Below are positions 23,232 to 33,439 of a stretch of DNA of 64,000 nucleotides, in pieces; position 1 is the stretch's first letter, and each line of letters begins with the position of its first letter. The stretch is from Xestospongia bergquistia. Its lineage: Eukaryota > Porifera > Demospongiae > Haplosclerida > Petrosiidae. The position numbers and the translations under genes are program-made. The notes under the pieces are model-generated. The model was not told the DNA's origin, ran no database searches, and worked only from the letters and a program-made list of their open reading frames with translations. The stretch is from assembly GCA_963965975.1 (NCBI GenBank), contig OZ014417.1, forward strand, positions 1,655,821 to 1,719,820. The letters are read 5' to 3'.

Positions 23232-24290
23232 ACAACTGTTATAGTAACCTAGTCAAGAGTAGACAGTGGTAATAAGAATACTAACAGTTGTTGTCACAGT
23301 AGATATTGAGGTAGCTAGTCAAGAGTAGAATCGTGAAAAGAGCGCTAAACGTTTTGCTGCAGTAGATATTGAGGTACCCTGGTCAAGAGTAGAGCGCTGA
23401 TAAGAGTGCTAGCAGTTGTTGTGTTGCAGTAGATATTGAGGTAGCTTAGTCAGGAGTAGAGTGGTGATAAGAGCGCTAGCAGTTGTTGTGTCGCAGTAGA
23501 TATTGAGGTAGCTTAGTCAAGAGTAGAGTGGTGATAAGAGCGCTAGCAGTTGTTGTGTCGCAGTAGATATTAAGGTAGCTTAGTCAAGAGTAGAGTGGTG
23601 AAAAGAGCGCTAGCAGTTGTTGTGTTGCAGTAGATATTAAGGTAGCTTAGTCAAGAGTAGAGTGGTGAAAAGAGCGCTAGCAGTTGTTGTGTTGCAGTAA
23701 ATATTGAGGTAGCTTAGTCAAGAGTAGAGTGGTGATAAGAGCGCTAGCAGTTATTGTGTTGCAGTAGATATTGAGGTAGCTTAGTCAGGAGTAGAGTGGT
23801 GATAAGAGCGCTAGCAGTTGTTGTGTCGCAGTAGATATTGAGGTAGCTTAGTCAAGAGTAGAGTGGTGATAAGAGCGCTAGCAGTTGTTGTGTCGCAGTA
23901 GATATTAAGGTAGCTTAGTCAAGAGTAGAGTGGTGAAAAGAGCGCTAGCAGTTGTTGTGTCGCAGTAGATATTAAGGTAGCTTAGTCAAGAGTAGAGTGG
24001 TGAAAAGAGCGCTAGCAGTTGTTGTGTTGCAGTAGATATTGAGGTAGCTTAGTCAAGAGTAGAGTGGTGATAAGAGCGCTAGCAGTTATTGTGTTGCAGT
24101 AGATATTGAGGCAGCCTAGTCAAAAATAAAGTGGTGATAAGAGTGCTAGCAGTTGTTGTGTAGCCTAGTCAAGAATAAAGTGGTGATAAGAGTGCTAACT
24201 GTTGCGGTGGATATTGAGGTAATTGAGACTGGTATTAAGAACATTAATAGTTGCTATGTTGCAGTAAATATTAAAGTATTTAATCAATAG
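23232..24290. repeat. 67-bp minisatellite upstream of gene E (about 16 units)
   Basis: Tandem units contain GAGTGGTGATAAGAGCGCTA and CAGTAGATATTGAGGTAGCT. The period is 67 bp in the homogeneous core, and the array starts only about 20 bp upstream of the gene E ATG. It aligns with the array upstream of gene B at about 75% by eye, with mostly transition differences. The ends are degenerate. Confidence 0.93.
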
Positions 24291-24847
24291 TAGATTGATA
24301 AAAGGATTTAATATCTGTTTTTACTAAATCTATACGACCCTAACATTGCCATATAACTGATAGTAACATAGATATAGAACAACAAGTAGATTACCTTGGC
24401 TATTTATGATTAATATACAGAAAAGCACTGACCACGATAACAGATCTCTCTTAATTAATCTTATTAAACTCTTGTTATTTGAGATAGCAGCTTAGATTGC
24501 AATTTTAAATCTGTTAAAAGCTTTAAATGAATAAATGTTAGAGGATTCAAGAGAACTTACCAGAAGAGCAGCCTCGCCCCAAGAACAAAATTAAGGTGGG
24601 CTCTTGTTAAAATTAACCCTTTGTTTACTTCTATACTAAAACAAAGGGGGTGAAGTTAGACATATCATTGATATCTAATATCAAAATACTTTATAAGGGA
24701 TTTATTTGTAGTCTCTAGCTATACAGTGAGAATTTGTATCTAATTGAACTACGGATATGATCATGTTGGATTTTGAGTTTTGTTTTTAAATTTGTTACAA
24801 AATTAATGAAAATTGATACATGTATTATCAATAATTTGAAATATTCA

Positions 24848-27227
24848 TTAAATATTATCTATAGTTCCTAAAGGTTCTCCATATTTCATTCTCTCGCCAG
24901 ACTGTACTCTGAATTTAAAACTAGAAGGTGCCTCAAACAATAGTACAACAGTTGATCCAAAATTGAACCCGCCCACATGTTGTCCTTTAACGAGTTTCTC
25001 TCCTACTTTACCGAGACGTTTGTCAGTATAAGTATTATATTTGTAGTGAGTTGTAACATTAGTTTGAAGTTCCTATAGATAGTGTGAAAATAGTTACATC
25101 TAAATATGGAACATGAACACAATGGTTAATATATATTACACTGTGCACATTATAGTTGATGTATCATTCATTCATTCATTGGGTATATTACCTGATAAGA
25201 GTCCAAATATATAGAGCCTACATTTAGTGCTCCTACTGCAGTGAGAGAAAAGTAACCATGTTGCCATTGACCAGATAACAAGACCCTCTCATTGAGAGCA
25301 AACAGACCAGGCATAGTTCGAACTGCCCAAGGAGACACTGTAAATAGCTCACCTAATAAGAAAGAATAGAGTAATGGAGAGAGAAAGAGAGAGAGAGAGA
25401 GACTCACCAGGAAAGTAGCGATACATATGAACAGACCAATTAGTAGGTGAATGGAAATGATGATAGTCACCTGGTGACAAGTACAACACAGCTGTATGTA
25501 ACACCGTGTTATCATTTGATCGACCATATTTGGGCAACACTCCTCTACCAAGAAAAGTCTGTAGAGAATATTGAACTCCTTTGACTTGTTCCACTTGGTT
25601 GTTCCTGACAGTTCCCACGTACATAACAGTACCATCAACTGGAGAAACCTGTATAGCATGTAATAATGTTGTCATGGTTACCAACCTTTACGACCTACCA
25701 TTTCATGTACAGGATCTATTGGTCTGACATCAGGATTTATTTGACGTTTAAAAAGGTTTCTTAATGAGGTGTAACACCTCAATTTTGTTTCTTTAGCTTC
25801 GTACATTTTTACTTTAAAAAGCCATATAAATATTGAAAATACAATATATCGTAAAGGAAGGGGAAGATAAAGGTCACTAGCTCGGCCCATAAATTTTGAA
25901 AGACTTCTCAGGGGGAGGAATCGGAATAACAACAGCTGCCATGTGACAGCTTGTGGAGATGCTAGACATATTTGTTCTGTAAATGTTCTTCTGATGTGTA
26001 GTATTATAAGAAACAGACCAGCTGTAAAAGACAGGAAGAATGTCTTCTTTAATATGCACAATGAAGGATCAGGTGATTTCTAGGTGTAGTAAAGAATCCA
26101 ATAAAGTGGAATGTGTCATGCACACTTGTTACTCTAAGAATTAATTCTTATCATACCTTTAGTGTAGTAGACACCCACTGTACTTGATTGTCTAATAAGA
26201 ATTGATGATATTCTAAAGCAAAGAAAGTAGAGAGTTATTATTAAAATTGAACAATATAACATTATTAATGTTATATAATTCAATTATTTTGCTTATGCAC
26301 AGATAAATGATAATATATACCTCTAGCATAATGGTTTGTAACTTGTTGACACACACACACACATACACTCTTTTTATGTAAAACAACAAAGTAGTAAGTA
26401 ATTTTGCAAGGGACTTCTGACCTGATCTACCCCTCTTTCTTAAAACTATATTTAAGTTACCAAAATAATTAACTTATTATGTAAACACTTCAAAAAGTCC
26501 TTCTATTCTTAAGATGAAAAGAAGGAGGATACAGCAGTCACTACTTACTTGATGATCTTTTCAATGTGGTACTTGTAGTAACTGATGGTGTTGTTTTCTC
26601 ACTCTGTAGTATAACAATGACAACAAGTGATAAATGATTGTTAATTATAAGTGTCTACCTTATCCTTTAAGTAAATTGAATGAGTATTAGTTGACACCTT
26701 TAGACAGCTGGAGTGTTTGGGAAGCAACACTGCTGGACAAGTGTCATTGCTGTTATTGAGTCTGTGTTGGGTAAAAAGAAAGGTTTGATAATAAACATTT
26801 AGAGACCTTAATAGCTAATATAACAGTAAATACTGTGAATATTATTAACAAAGTCAATAAGGGTCAAGGTCATGCATGCTGAGACCACAATCATCACGTG
26901 ATTATTGCGTGGGAAATGATAATACTCACAACAAAACAATATTATTTTTTGTATAGATGACGGCAATAATGCAATGCAATGCACTCACCGGGTTGTTTCC
27001 ACTGGTGGTGATAGGGATATAGACTGCTGTAGTCTCCAGAAAGCTAGACTGCCGCCACAATGGTACGTAAACGCAACACTGGTGATCATAAACAATACGC
27101 ATAGACTGAATTTTATTGACAATTCATCTTGTCTGTGTTGTGCATTAAATTTTATTCTAGTTACTGTCCCTAGGTAAGTGTTATAGCACTTCCTAGGAAG
27201 AGTAGACGACAGTTTTCGCAGTCCCAT
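24848..27227 (-). CDS. PISD: Phosphatidylserine decarboxylase proenzyme, mitochondrial, 486 aa, 8 exons
   Basis: Exons: 24848-25072, 25192-25352, 25408-25648, 25699-26079, 26157-26212, 26549-26603, 26659-26761, 26989-27227. It converts phosphatidylserine to phosphatidylethanolamine in the mitochondrial inner membrane using a pyruvoyl group made by self-cleavage. Residues 1-25 ([13 protein letters not shown]...) look like a mitochondrial presequence, and residues about 40-55 form a membrane segment. Conserved blocks are SPVDGTV (catalytic Asp), [17 protein letters not shown] (His) and, near the C-terminus, [13 protein letters not shown] with cleavage expected between Gly451 and Ser452. Animal enzymes usually have LGST, so Phe is a conservative change. 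The region between presequence and core is longer than in vertebrates. It is divergently paired with the TP53I13-like gene. Confidence 0.95.
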
Positions 27228-27411
27228 TGTTAGTAAATGAACTCCCCTTCCTCCGCTTACGCCGCACACAGTGCCGGGACCTCATTGGATGAAATCTCCG
27301 GCTTATATAGTCTTCGCAGATCACGTGCGAATAGTCACTGTGACGCTAACCACGCCCATAATGATTATAATTATTTGTTTGGGTGTGGCTACTTAGTCAT
27401 TTTTTGTCAAC
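27228..27411. promoter_or_regulatory. Bidirectional promoter region, PISD / TP53I13-like
   Basis: Only 184 bp separate the two divergent start codons. The region is richer in GC than its surroundings and has an inverted CCAAT box (ATTGG at 27284-27288) and a CACGTG E-box near 27322. That it acts as a shared promoter is inferred from spacing. Confidence 0.6.
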
Positions 27412-28433
27412 ATGAAGAGACTGTGGCAGTTTGTTCTTTTTTGTATTCTTCTTGGAGGGTATGTAACAAGTAAAGATGATGACAAGGAATCAGTGATAAT
27501 CTGTGATAATGGAAAAGTATGATAGAAGCAAGGAAATATTGAATAACTTGTAATATGTTCATCATTTTAGTACAAGATTCATGAAGACTTTAAAGGAGAT
27601 GAAGACGATTGTCATATCAATCGAATTGTTATTTCTGAGGTAAATATTAAAGAGTAAATAATACAAGTTATTAAAGCCTTAGCTATATTTAAAAGACTAC
27701 AATTACATAATTCAATTTATTATAGTATCTTGAGCCAGCTGGAGAAACCCATTGTTCTAAAAATAGACTAGAACCATTACAAGGAGAGTCCAAATGTATG
27801 AGTCACACTATTCACTACTTATCCACACCTCCTTCAAGGTATAATCATATTGAAAATCAATGGAATTATAAGAGATCTATTTCATATATAGTGGTGATTA
27901 TCGTCCATTAGCACCCAAATATGGTGAATATAAGTACCTTCCCCCACAAAGATGGGTACATGCATTAAAGGTAAGAAATATTGATATTAGTAATCAATAT
28001 TACGTACTCATAGTATGGTGCTGTGGTGTTCCTTTATCATCCATGTGCTCCTCTGGAGCAAATTATGACTTTAAAAGATATTGCAAAGAACTGTTTGAGA
28101 AAGCACATTATTACAGCATACCCTGAGCTCTCTATAGATAAGGTACAAATGATGTTAGATAACTTATACAGACTGGATTATGTGATTGTTACTATTCTGT
28201 AGCCATTAGCATTGGTGACTTGGGGTTGTGTCTATTCTCTCTCATGGGCAGACAAAGATTCAATCCAGGACTGGATCAAGACACATGCACTTCAAACATC
28301 TGAGAGTTTGGTAATCCAAGATGGAGAATATGACCATGGTGAGTATATTACATTTATTTATTTATTACATGTAACCCCCTATATTGGTAATGAATATGAT
28401 TAACTTATTGATCTCTGTCTCTCTCTGTTTCTC

Positions 28434-28474
<41 letters not shown>

Positions 28475-28475
28475 G

Positions 28476-28507
<32 letters not shown>

Positions 28508-29051
28508 AGGTTTATTAGAAGCTGCTAAAGTTGTGAGTACTATAAATGATAGTGTACTGTGTCCATTGTCTGCTATGGTCACAATTGAGCCACCAGATTT
28601 GGGGAATGGATCAATTTATCATAATGGAGAAGAATCCAACACAAAAATCCCTCCAAATGTTATTGCGACAATTGAACCACCTGGTTTTGGAGAAGGAGAT
28701 GAACCAATGACGACAGATAATACTGAACCATCAGCTTCTAATAATTGTTCTAATGAAGATGGTGACTGTACCCATCACATAACAGTGGTCATCTTTATTC
28801 AACAACATCCTTTATTTCTTGGTTTAATAATTCTAACTTCAATCCTTGTCTGTTGTATTTTGGTATCTATCTATTGTTGGAAAAGACACCCAAAGAAAAA
28901 ACAAAAACTGGGCAAATACAAACCTGTCAGTCACTTCTTCAATGGAAGACAAAAGGTTGTTGGAATAGCTATACCTGAACTAGGTGTTCCCAAAGCCATG
29001 CCCTCTGAGAGAGAGAAATTACTATTAGAATCAGACGAAGATGAATTATAA
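27412..29051 (+). CDS. TP53I13: TP53I13-like type I membrane protein, 390 aa, 7 exons
   Basis: Exons: 27412-27516, 27571-27639, 27726-27838, 27892-27970, 28014-28142, 28203-28338, 28510-29051. Residues 1-20 are a signal peptide (MKRLWQFVLFCILLGGYVTS). The ectodomain contains SSGDYRPLAPKYGEYKYLPP followed by RWVHALKYGAVVFLYHPCA and PLALVTWGC, the hallmark of the p53-inducible protein 13 family; the HxLxxG.VV..Y pattern also resembles the bacterial DUF3105 fold. A membrane helix lies near residues 305-330 (FLGLIILTSILVCCILVSIY), then a basic and acidic cytoplasmic tail. The molecular function is unknown. In mammals it is a p53 target, which cannot be assumed here. A polyadenylation signal AATAAA is at 29272-29277. 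Confidence 0.88.
28400..28509. repeat. (CTGT)n/(CT)n microsatellite at a splice acceptor
   Basis: A pure pyrimidine-rich CTGT and CT tract fills the end of TP53I13-like intron 6 and runs directly into its CAG acceptor, so the microsatellite serves as the polypyrimidine tract. Confidence 0.85.
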
Positions 29052-29344
29052 ATGAATGATTGGATCCTGTAGTATACTATTTACAACAATTATACAAAAT
29101 GTAATAGTAAAGATGTACTTTTAATATCATACTCACCTAATTAATGTTTTTTAATTATTGTTAACACCCTGTGTATAATTCGATTTATTAGTAATGTATT
29201 AGTGGCATATATAATTCAATCTGATGATCTATTTTAAATTTTGTGTTAGTAGTTTTTGCAGTAAAATTTGAAATAAAAAGTTCATAAATAAGGCACTTAA
29301 TTTTTAATATAATTATATTCAATAAATAATAATAATATTAATAA

Positions 29345-32300
29345 TTAAGGTTTATGGAACTCGTTATCAAAGAGTTTATCAACATAACTGTCCAGTACAC
29401 CTTCAATTTCACTGACACTATCGTCTACTAACTCATTAAATAACTCGTCACAAATACTACACAAATAACAAAAGATAGAAACTGATAATACCATATATGG
29501 TTGTCTGCTTACCTCTCTACTAACAGCCAAGGATCAAAGCCACCATCAGTATTGGCACCAGTGAGATTTAAGTAGTGGTTGTATCTCTCTTGATATTTAT
29601 GTATACCAGATATTGTGTCAGGAGGTAATGGTATTAACAATGGTGCTGGAATATAGCCAGTGACAGAAAGTGTTTGATCAGTAGAGGCTGAGGGTCTTGA
29701 GGTAGCAGTAGTTGTATGTGGATTGAGGGGATCAGTGTATGAGATAGAGTGCCATCTGTTTTGGATTTGTGATTTCTCTTTCTGGAGGGAGGGAGAGAGA
29801 GGAAGAAGGTAAAGGAGAATAGGAGATTTTCAAAGAACTCATCACTTCAACATAATGATGAACAATGTACTTACTTCCATTTCTTCTAATCGTAGCAACA
29901 TGCTCTCCACTGTAGGTTGTCGTAGTTTAGCCTTGGCTTCTTCTTCCACTAACTCTTCATCATCCAATCTACCAAATATACTTACTAACATTAGTCACTA
30001 TATCATATTATACCTTCCCAATTCATATAATGTGTCATCAATTAACTCATCCAGTATTAAATCTGCTATGTCATCACTTTTCCTCACAACCTATAACATA
30101 ACAACATTTAATGACCACTAATGAAGTCAGAGACACTTACATTCTCTGCAGCTAAAGTAGTAAGTCTCTGTTGTGTTGTTGTAGAATTGTTAACTTGTTT
30201 ATGGTTTCTCTTACTCTTAATCTCTTTCTCATATAATTTAGTTTCTTTTTTTAATCTTTTAACTTGATTTTGAAGCTTTTCTAACTCTCTCTGAGTAGTC
30301 TGTTGTACCCTATCAAGATGGCGTCCTTGTTCTGTCATTTTTGTATCCAACCATGCTTGTCTAAAAGGAAAATGATGACAATAATTGTAAGCATATTTCA
30401 GTGAAGTACTAGCCAGGGTTGGAGCCGATTACAATCGTAATTGATTACAATCGTAATTGATTACAATCAATTACATTTTTGATGTAATCACAATTGTAAT
30501 CAACTTTACTGAAACAGTGTAATCAGTAATCATAATTGTAGTCATCACAAGTGATTACAGTAGCCTTTGTAAGTAGTACATGAAACAAGTACATGTTGTC
30601 TGTGTTAGCAGCTGTTGATGTATATTTATGAAATGAAGCGTAAAAAGAACATGTAATTAGATTGATTACACCTTGTATATTTGAGCTGAATGTAAACGTA
30701 ATCATAATCAAAATCACGCTTTTTTCCATATAATTATAATTGTAATACCTTGCATAATTGCTGTGTAATTGTAATCATAATCATTCTCATGTAATTAACC
30801 CCAACCCAGGTACTAGCATAATATGACAACAGTACAATAATACATCTAAGAGGACTGGTAAGTACAAAGCCTAGTCCAGCTGAAATTTAACCTAGTACCT
30901 TTCAAACACTAGTTATATATTTTTACCACTTGATACAGTGGAATGTAGGTGTAGACTATCACAAAATATGCATTATTAGCTAGGGGACTTCAGCCAACTA
31001 GTGTAGTACAGGTTTATTCTTAGTTCACACCTGGCAACTTCTTTGTCTCTTCTTGTCTGTTCTTCTTTCTCCCAAGGCCACAAACTGGTATCATTGGTTT
31101 CTTGTGGAACATTTTTATCAGTAACTTTATCTTCTGCTTGGTTAGTTGACTTGGGGCATAGTGATGGAGAAAGTGAAGTAGGAAGAGAAGAGATGGAAGG
31201 AGGAGGTGAGTTTGGTATAGAGGAGGGGATTCGAGGTTTGTTAGCAGGTTGTAATTTTTTAGGACTCTGTTTTAGAGTTGATGAAAAAGTTTGCTTAGCA
31301 AAATGAGGTATACCATCTTCACTAATGGATAATGGAGTTTTCAGAGGTCTCCTAGAACGGAGACTTGGTTTTAATAAAACACCTTTGGGTCGACTTTTAT
31401 GCAACTGTTTCTTCCTTTTAATAGGAACAGCTTCTGTAACAGGTGTTTCTAAGTGAGATTGATATGTAACTGTTGGATTAGGACAGTAAGGAGATTGGAT
31501 CTTTGTTTGAAGATAGTCCTTAAACTCTGTCAATAAATGTTGTAGTTGTTGACTCTCTATATTGTCAGTGACTGGTGATGATATTTGAGCTTGTGTACAG
31601 ATATGAGAGAGTTGTTCCACAAGAGACGCTAGCTCACTGGTAACTTTAGGATTAGTGCTATAGCCTTGTGTTGTGGCTGTATTTACTAATGTGTGTAATG
31701 TACGTAGTGCAGCTCTGTGTGCAGCTGCTAGTTGCTTCATAGCATGTGACTAGGGAAGGAGAGACAGAGGGAGAAAAGGAGGGAGGGAGGAAGAAAGGAT
31801 GAAGAGAGAAAGGGAGTAGTAAGAACTAGTAAACACATTTTGGTAAAACACACTTTCTTGGTTTGGCTGGATCCTTTAAATTTAGATATTTCTCTCTGAG
31901 CACCTCTCACCTACAGCAAACGAATAATATATCAATGTAACAGAGTAATATTTGTCTATAGTGAGTGTTGTGTTAGCTTACCTTCTGTTGTAGTTGATAT
32001 AGTAATCTAGCATTTCTGGTAGCTTGTTCTTCAGCACGACGAGCCTCTCTCTCAATTTCTCTCTCCTCTTCTCTATCCCATTCTAATCTTCCATGAGTTC
32101 TAATATTACCAGGAATCACTGTGTATAGATAACAATATATATTAATAATAATATAAAGTAATTAATTATTTATATGTAGTATTAATAGTACACACTTCCA
32201 ACTTGTGAATTAATTATGACTAATAATAGTAGACTAGGTATGTTTGTTGTAATTAACAATAATAACAGTATTTATTACAACATGTATATAGATATTATAT

Positions 32301-33240
32301 AACATGAAGTTTGTGGTATGACACATTAGGGAAGTTAACAATATTATCATAATAATAATAAATGAAATACATGTAAAGTTAACTATAATTATATGTATAT
32401 TATTATAATAACAACTGTTACTAAATTAATGATTTAATTATTTAATTAAACATCGAACCAGTCTGATATCACATTAACTAGAATTAAAACATCATTCTTT
32501 TATTAATACAACACTAACATGTAACATGATCAGTTGATATAATACATTTAATGATTTCTTATTGTAATAGAAATTAACTCTAACTAGAACTAATTTACTG
32601 TTTAGCTTTGATCACAATATTTACGACCTTCATCATTTATCTATTATTGGTCTGTTAATGACTTACAATGAGGAGGAAGCGGTTTCTGATGAGAGAACTG
32701 TCGTAATTTATACATCTGATGAGTGAGTTCCTTTCTCAAGTTCCTTATTTCACTCATTGTCTTCTCTATTTCTTCACGATCTGTATCTATACCCTCGTCA
32801 GTGGCTATACCACTATCCTCTTGTCCTTTGGAACATAAATGGGAGGAGACTTCTCTTGATTTAGATTGGGCATGTTCTTTGAATGAAACTTGTGGTTTAC
32901 TAGACCTTTTACAAGACACCTCCGATGTGGTTGTTGGTGATGATTGAGTGGTTGTCATAGCAACAGGTGGCAATGGATTATGGATTGTCAGTGGAGTTTG
33001 AGAAACTGAATTATTAGAATAAAGAATTGCCTTTTCAATGTTTCTTCGAGCTAGTCTTGAAGCTAGCTCCATTCTTGCATCAAGAGTGAGTACCAATGGA
33101 GGTTCATCATCATCATCAGGAAAGGATGGTGTTACTTTCTTAATGACTACTGGTGTAGGCCTTAGTTTGAATCTTGTAGCCATATTTTCTGGGTCTGGTG
33201 CGACATCTAGATTGAATCTTAACTGTTCTGTTGTAGCCAT
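29345..33240 (-). CDS. KIAA0753: Moonraker (KIAA0753/OFIP) homologue, centriolar satellite protein, 752 aa, 9 exons
   Basis: Exons: 29345-29456, 29513-29781, 29875-29968, 30014-30090, 30141-30360, 31031-31749, 31854-31910, 31982-32118, 32667-33240; phases close throughout. Landmarks in order match Moonraker: N-terminal TEQLRFNLDV and LARRNIEKA; an Arg/Glu-rich coiled coil ending ARLLYQLQQK; SHAMKQLAAAHRAALRTLH; AWLDTKM with a following coiled coil; and a C-terminal block FDPWLLVERICDELFNELVD ending in DKLFDNEFHKP. In vertebrates the protein recruits OFD1 and FOR20 at centrioles and satellites and is needed for centriole duplication and ciliogenesis. It is shorter than the human protein (about 967 aa). 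It shares a short intergenic region with the CCDC74-like gene. A small missed exon in the 670-bp intron 30361-31030 cannot be excluded. Confidence 0.88.
30414..30809. mobile_element. hAT-like non-autonomous element (MITE), 396 bp, in Moonraker intron
   Basis: The termini are imperfect inverted repeats: CAGGGTTGGAGCC on the left, and CTGGGTTGGGGTT as the reverse complement of the right end. The element is flanked by a perfect 8-bp direct repeat GTACTAGC at 30406-30413 and 30810-30817, the target-site length of hAT transposons. The interior consists of TAATTACAAT-like repeats with no coding capacity. Confidence 0.8.
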
Positions 33241-33439
33241 CAAACTTCATTCTAATTAACGACCACCACTTAGTTGTAATGCGGTTGCTATGACAACAAT
33301 TGCCCAGTCCTAGTCTCTACAAGAAAACCGCTAAAAGTAAATAGCTCGAGTGAACAGGGAATATAATATGTACATAGTGTCCTGCTCCCTTGAATTCTGT
33401 TATTATTATTACTTAACCTACTGACCAAGAAAGCTTCTA
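33241..33439. promoter_or_regulatory. Bidirectional promoter region, Moonraker / CCDC74-like
   Basis: The two divergent ATGs are 199 bp apart. No TATA box is obvious. The region contains CGGTTGCTATGACAACAA (33281-33298), close to the palindromic RFX X-box consensus GTNRCC-N0-3-RGYAAC, which would fit a ciliary gene pair. The X-box reading is tentative. Confidence 0.55.

Noticed and set aside
25877-26059. Second minus-strand frame overlapping PISD exon 5
   Set aside because: The other frame matches PISD through this exon and joins its neighbours in phase.
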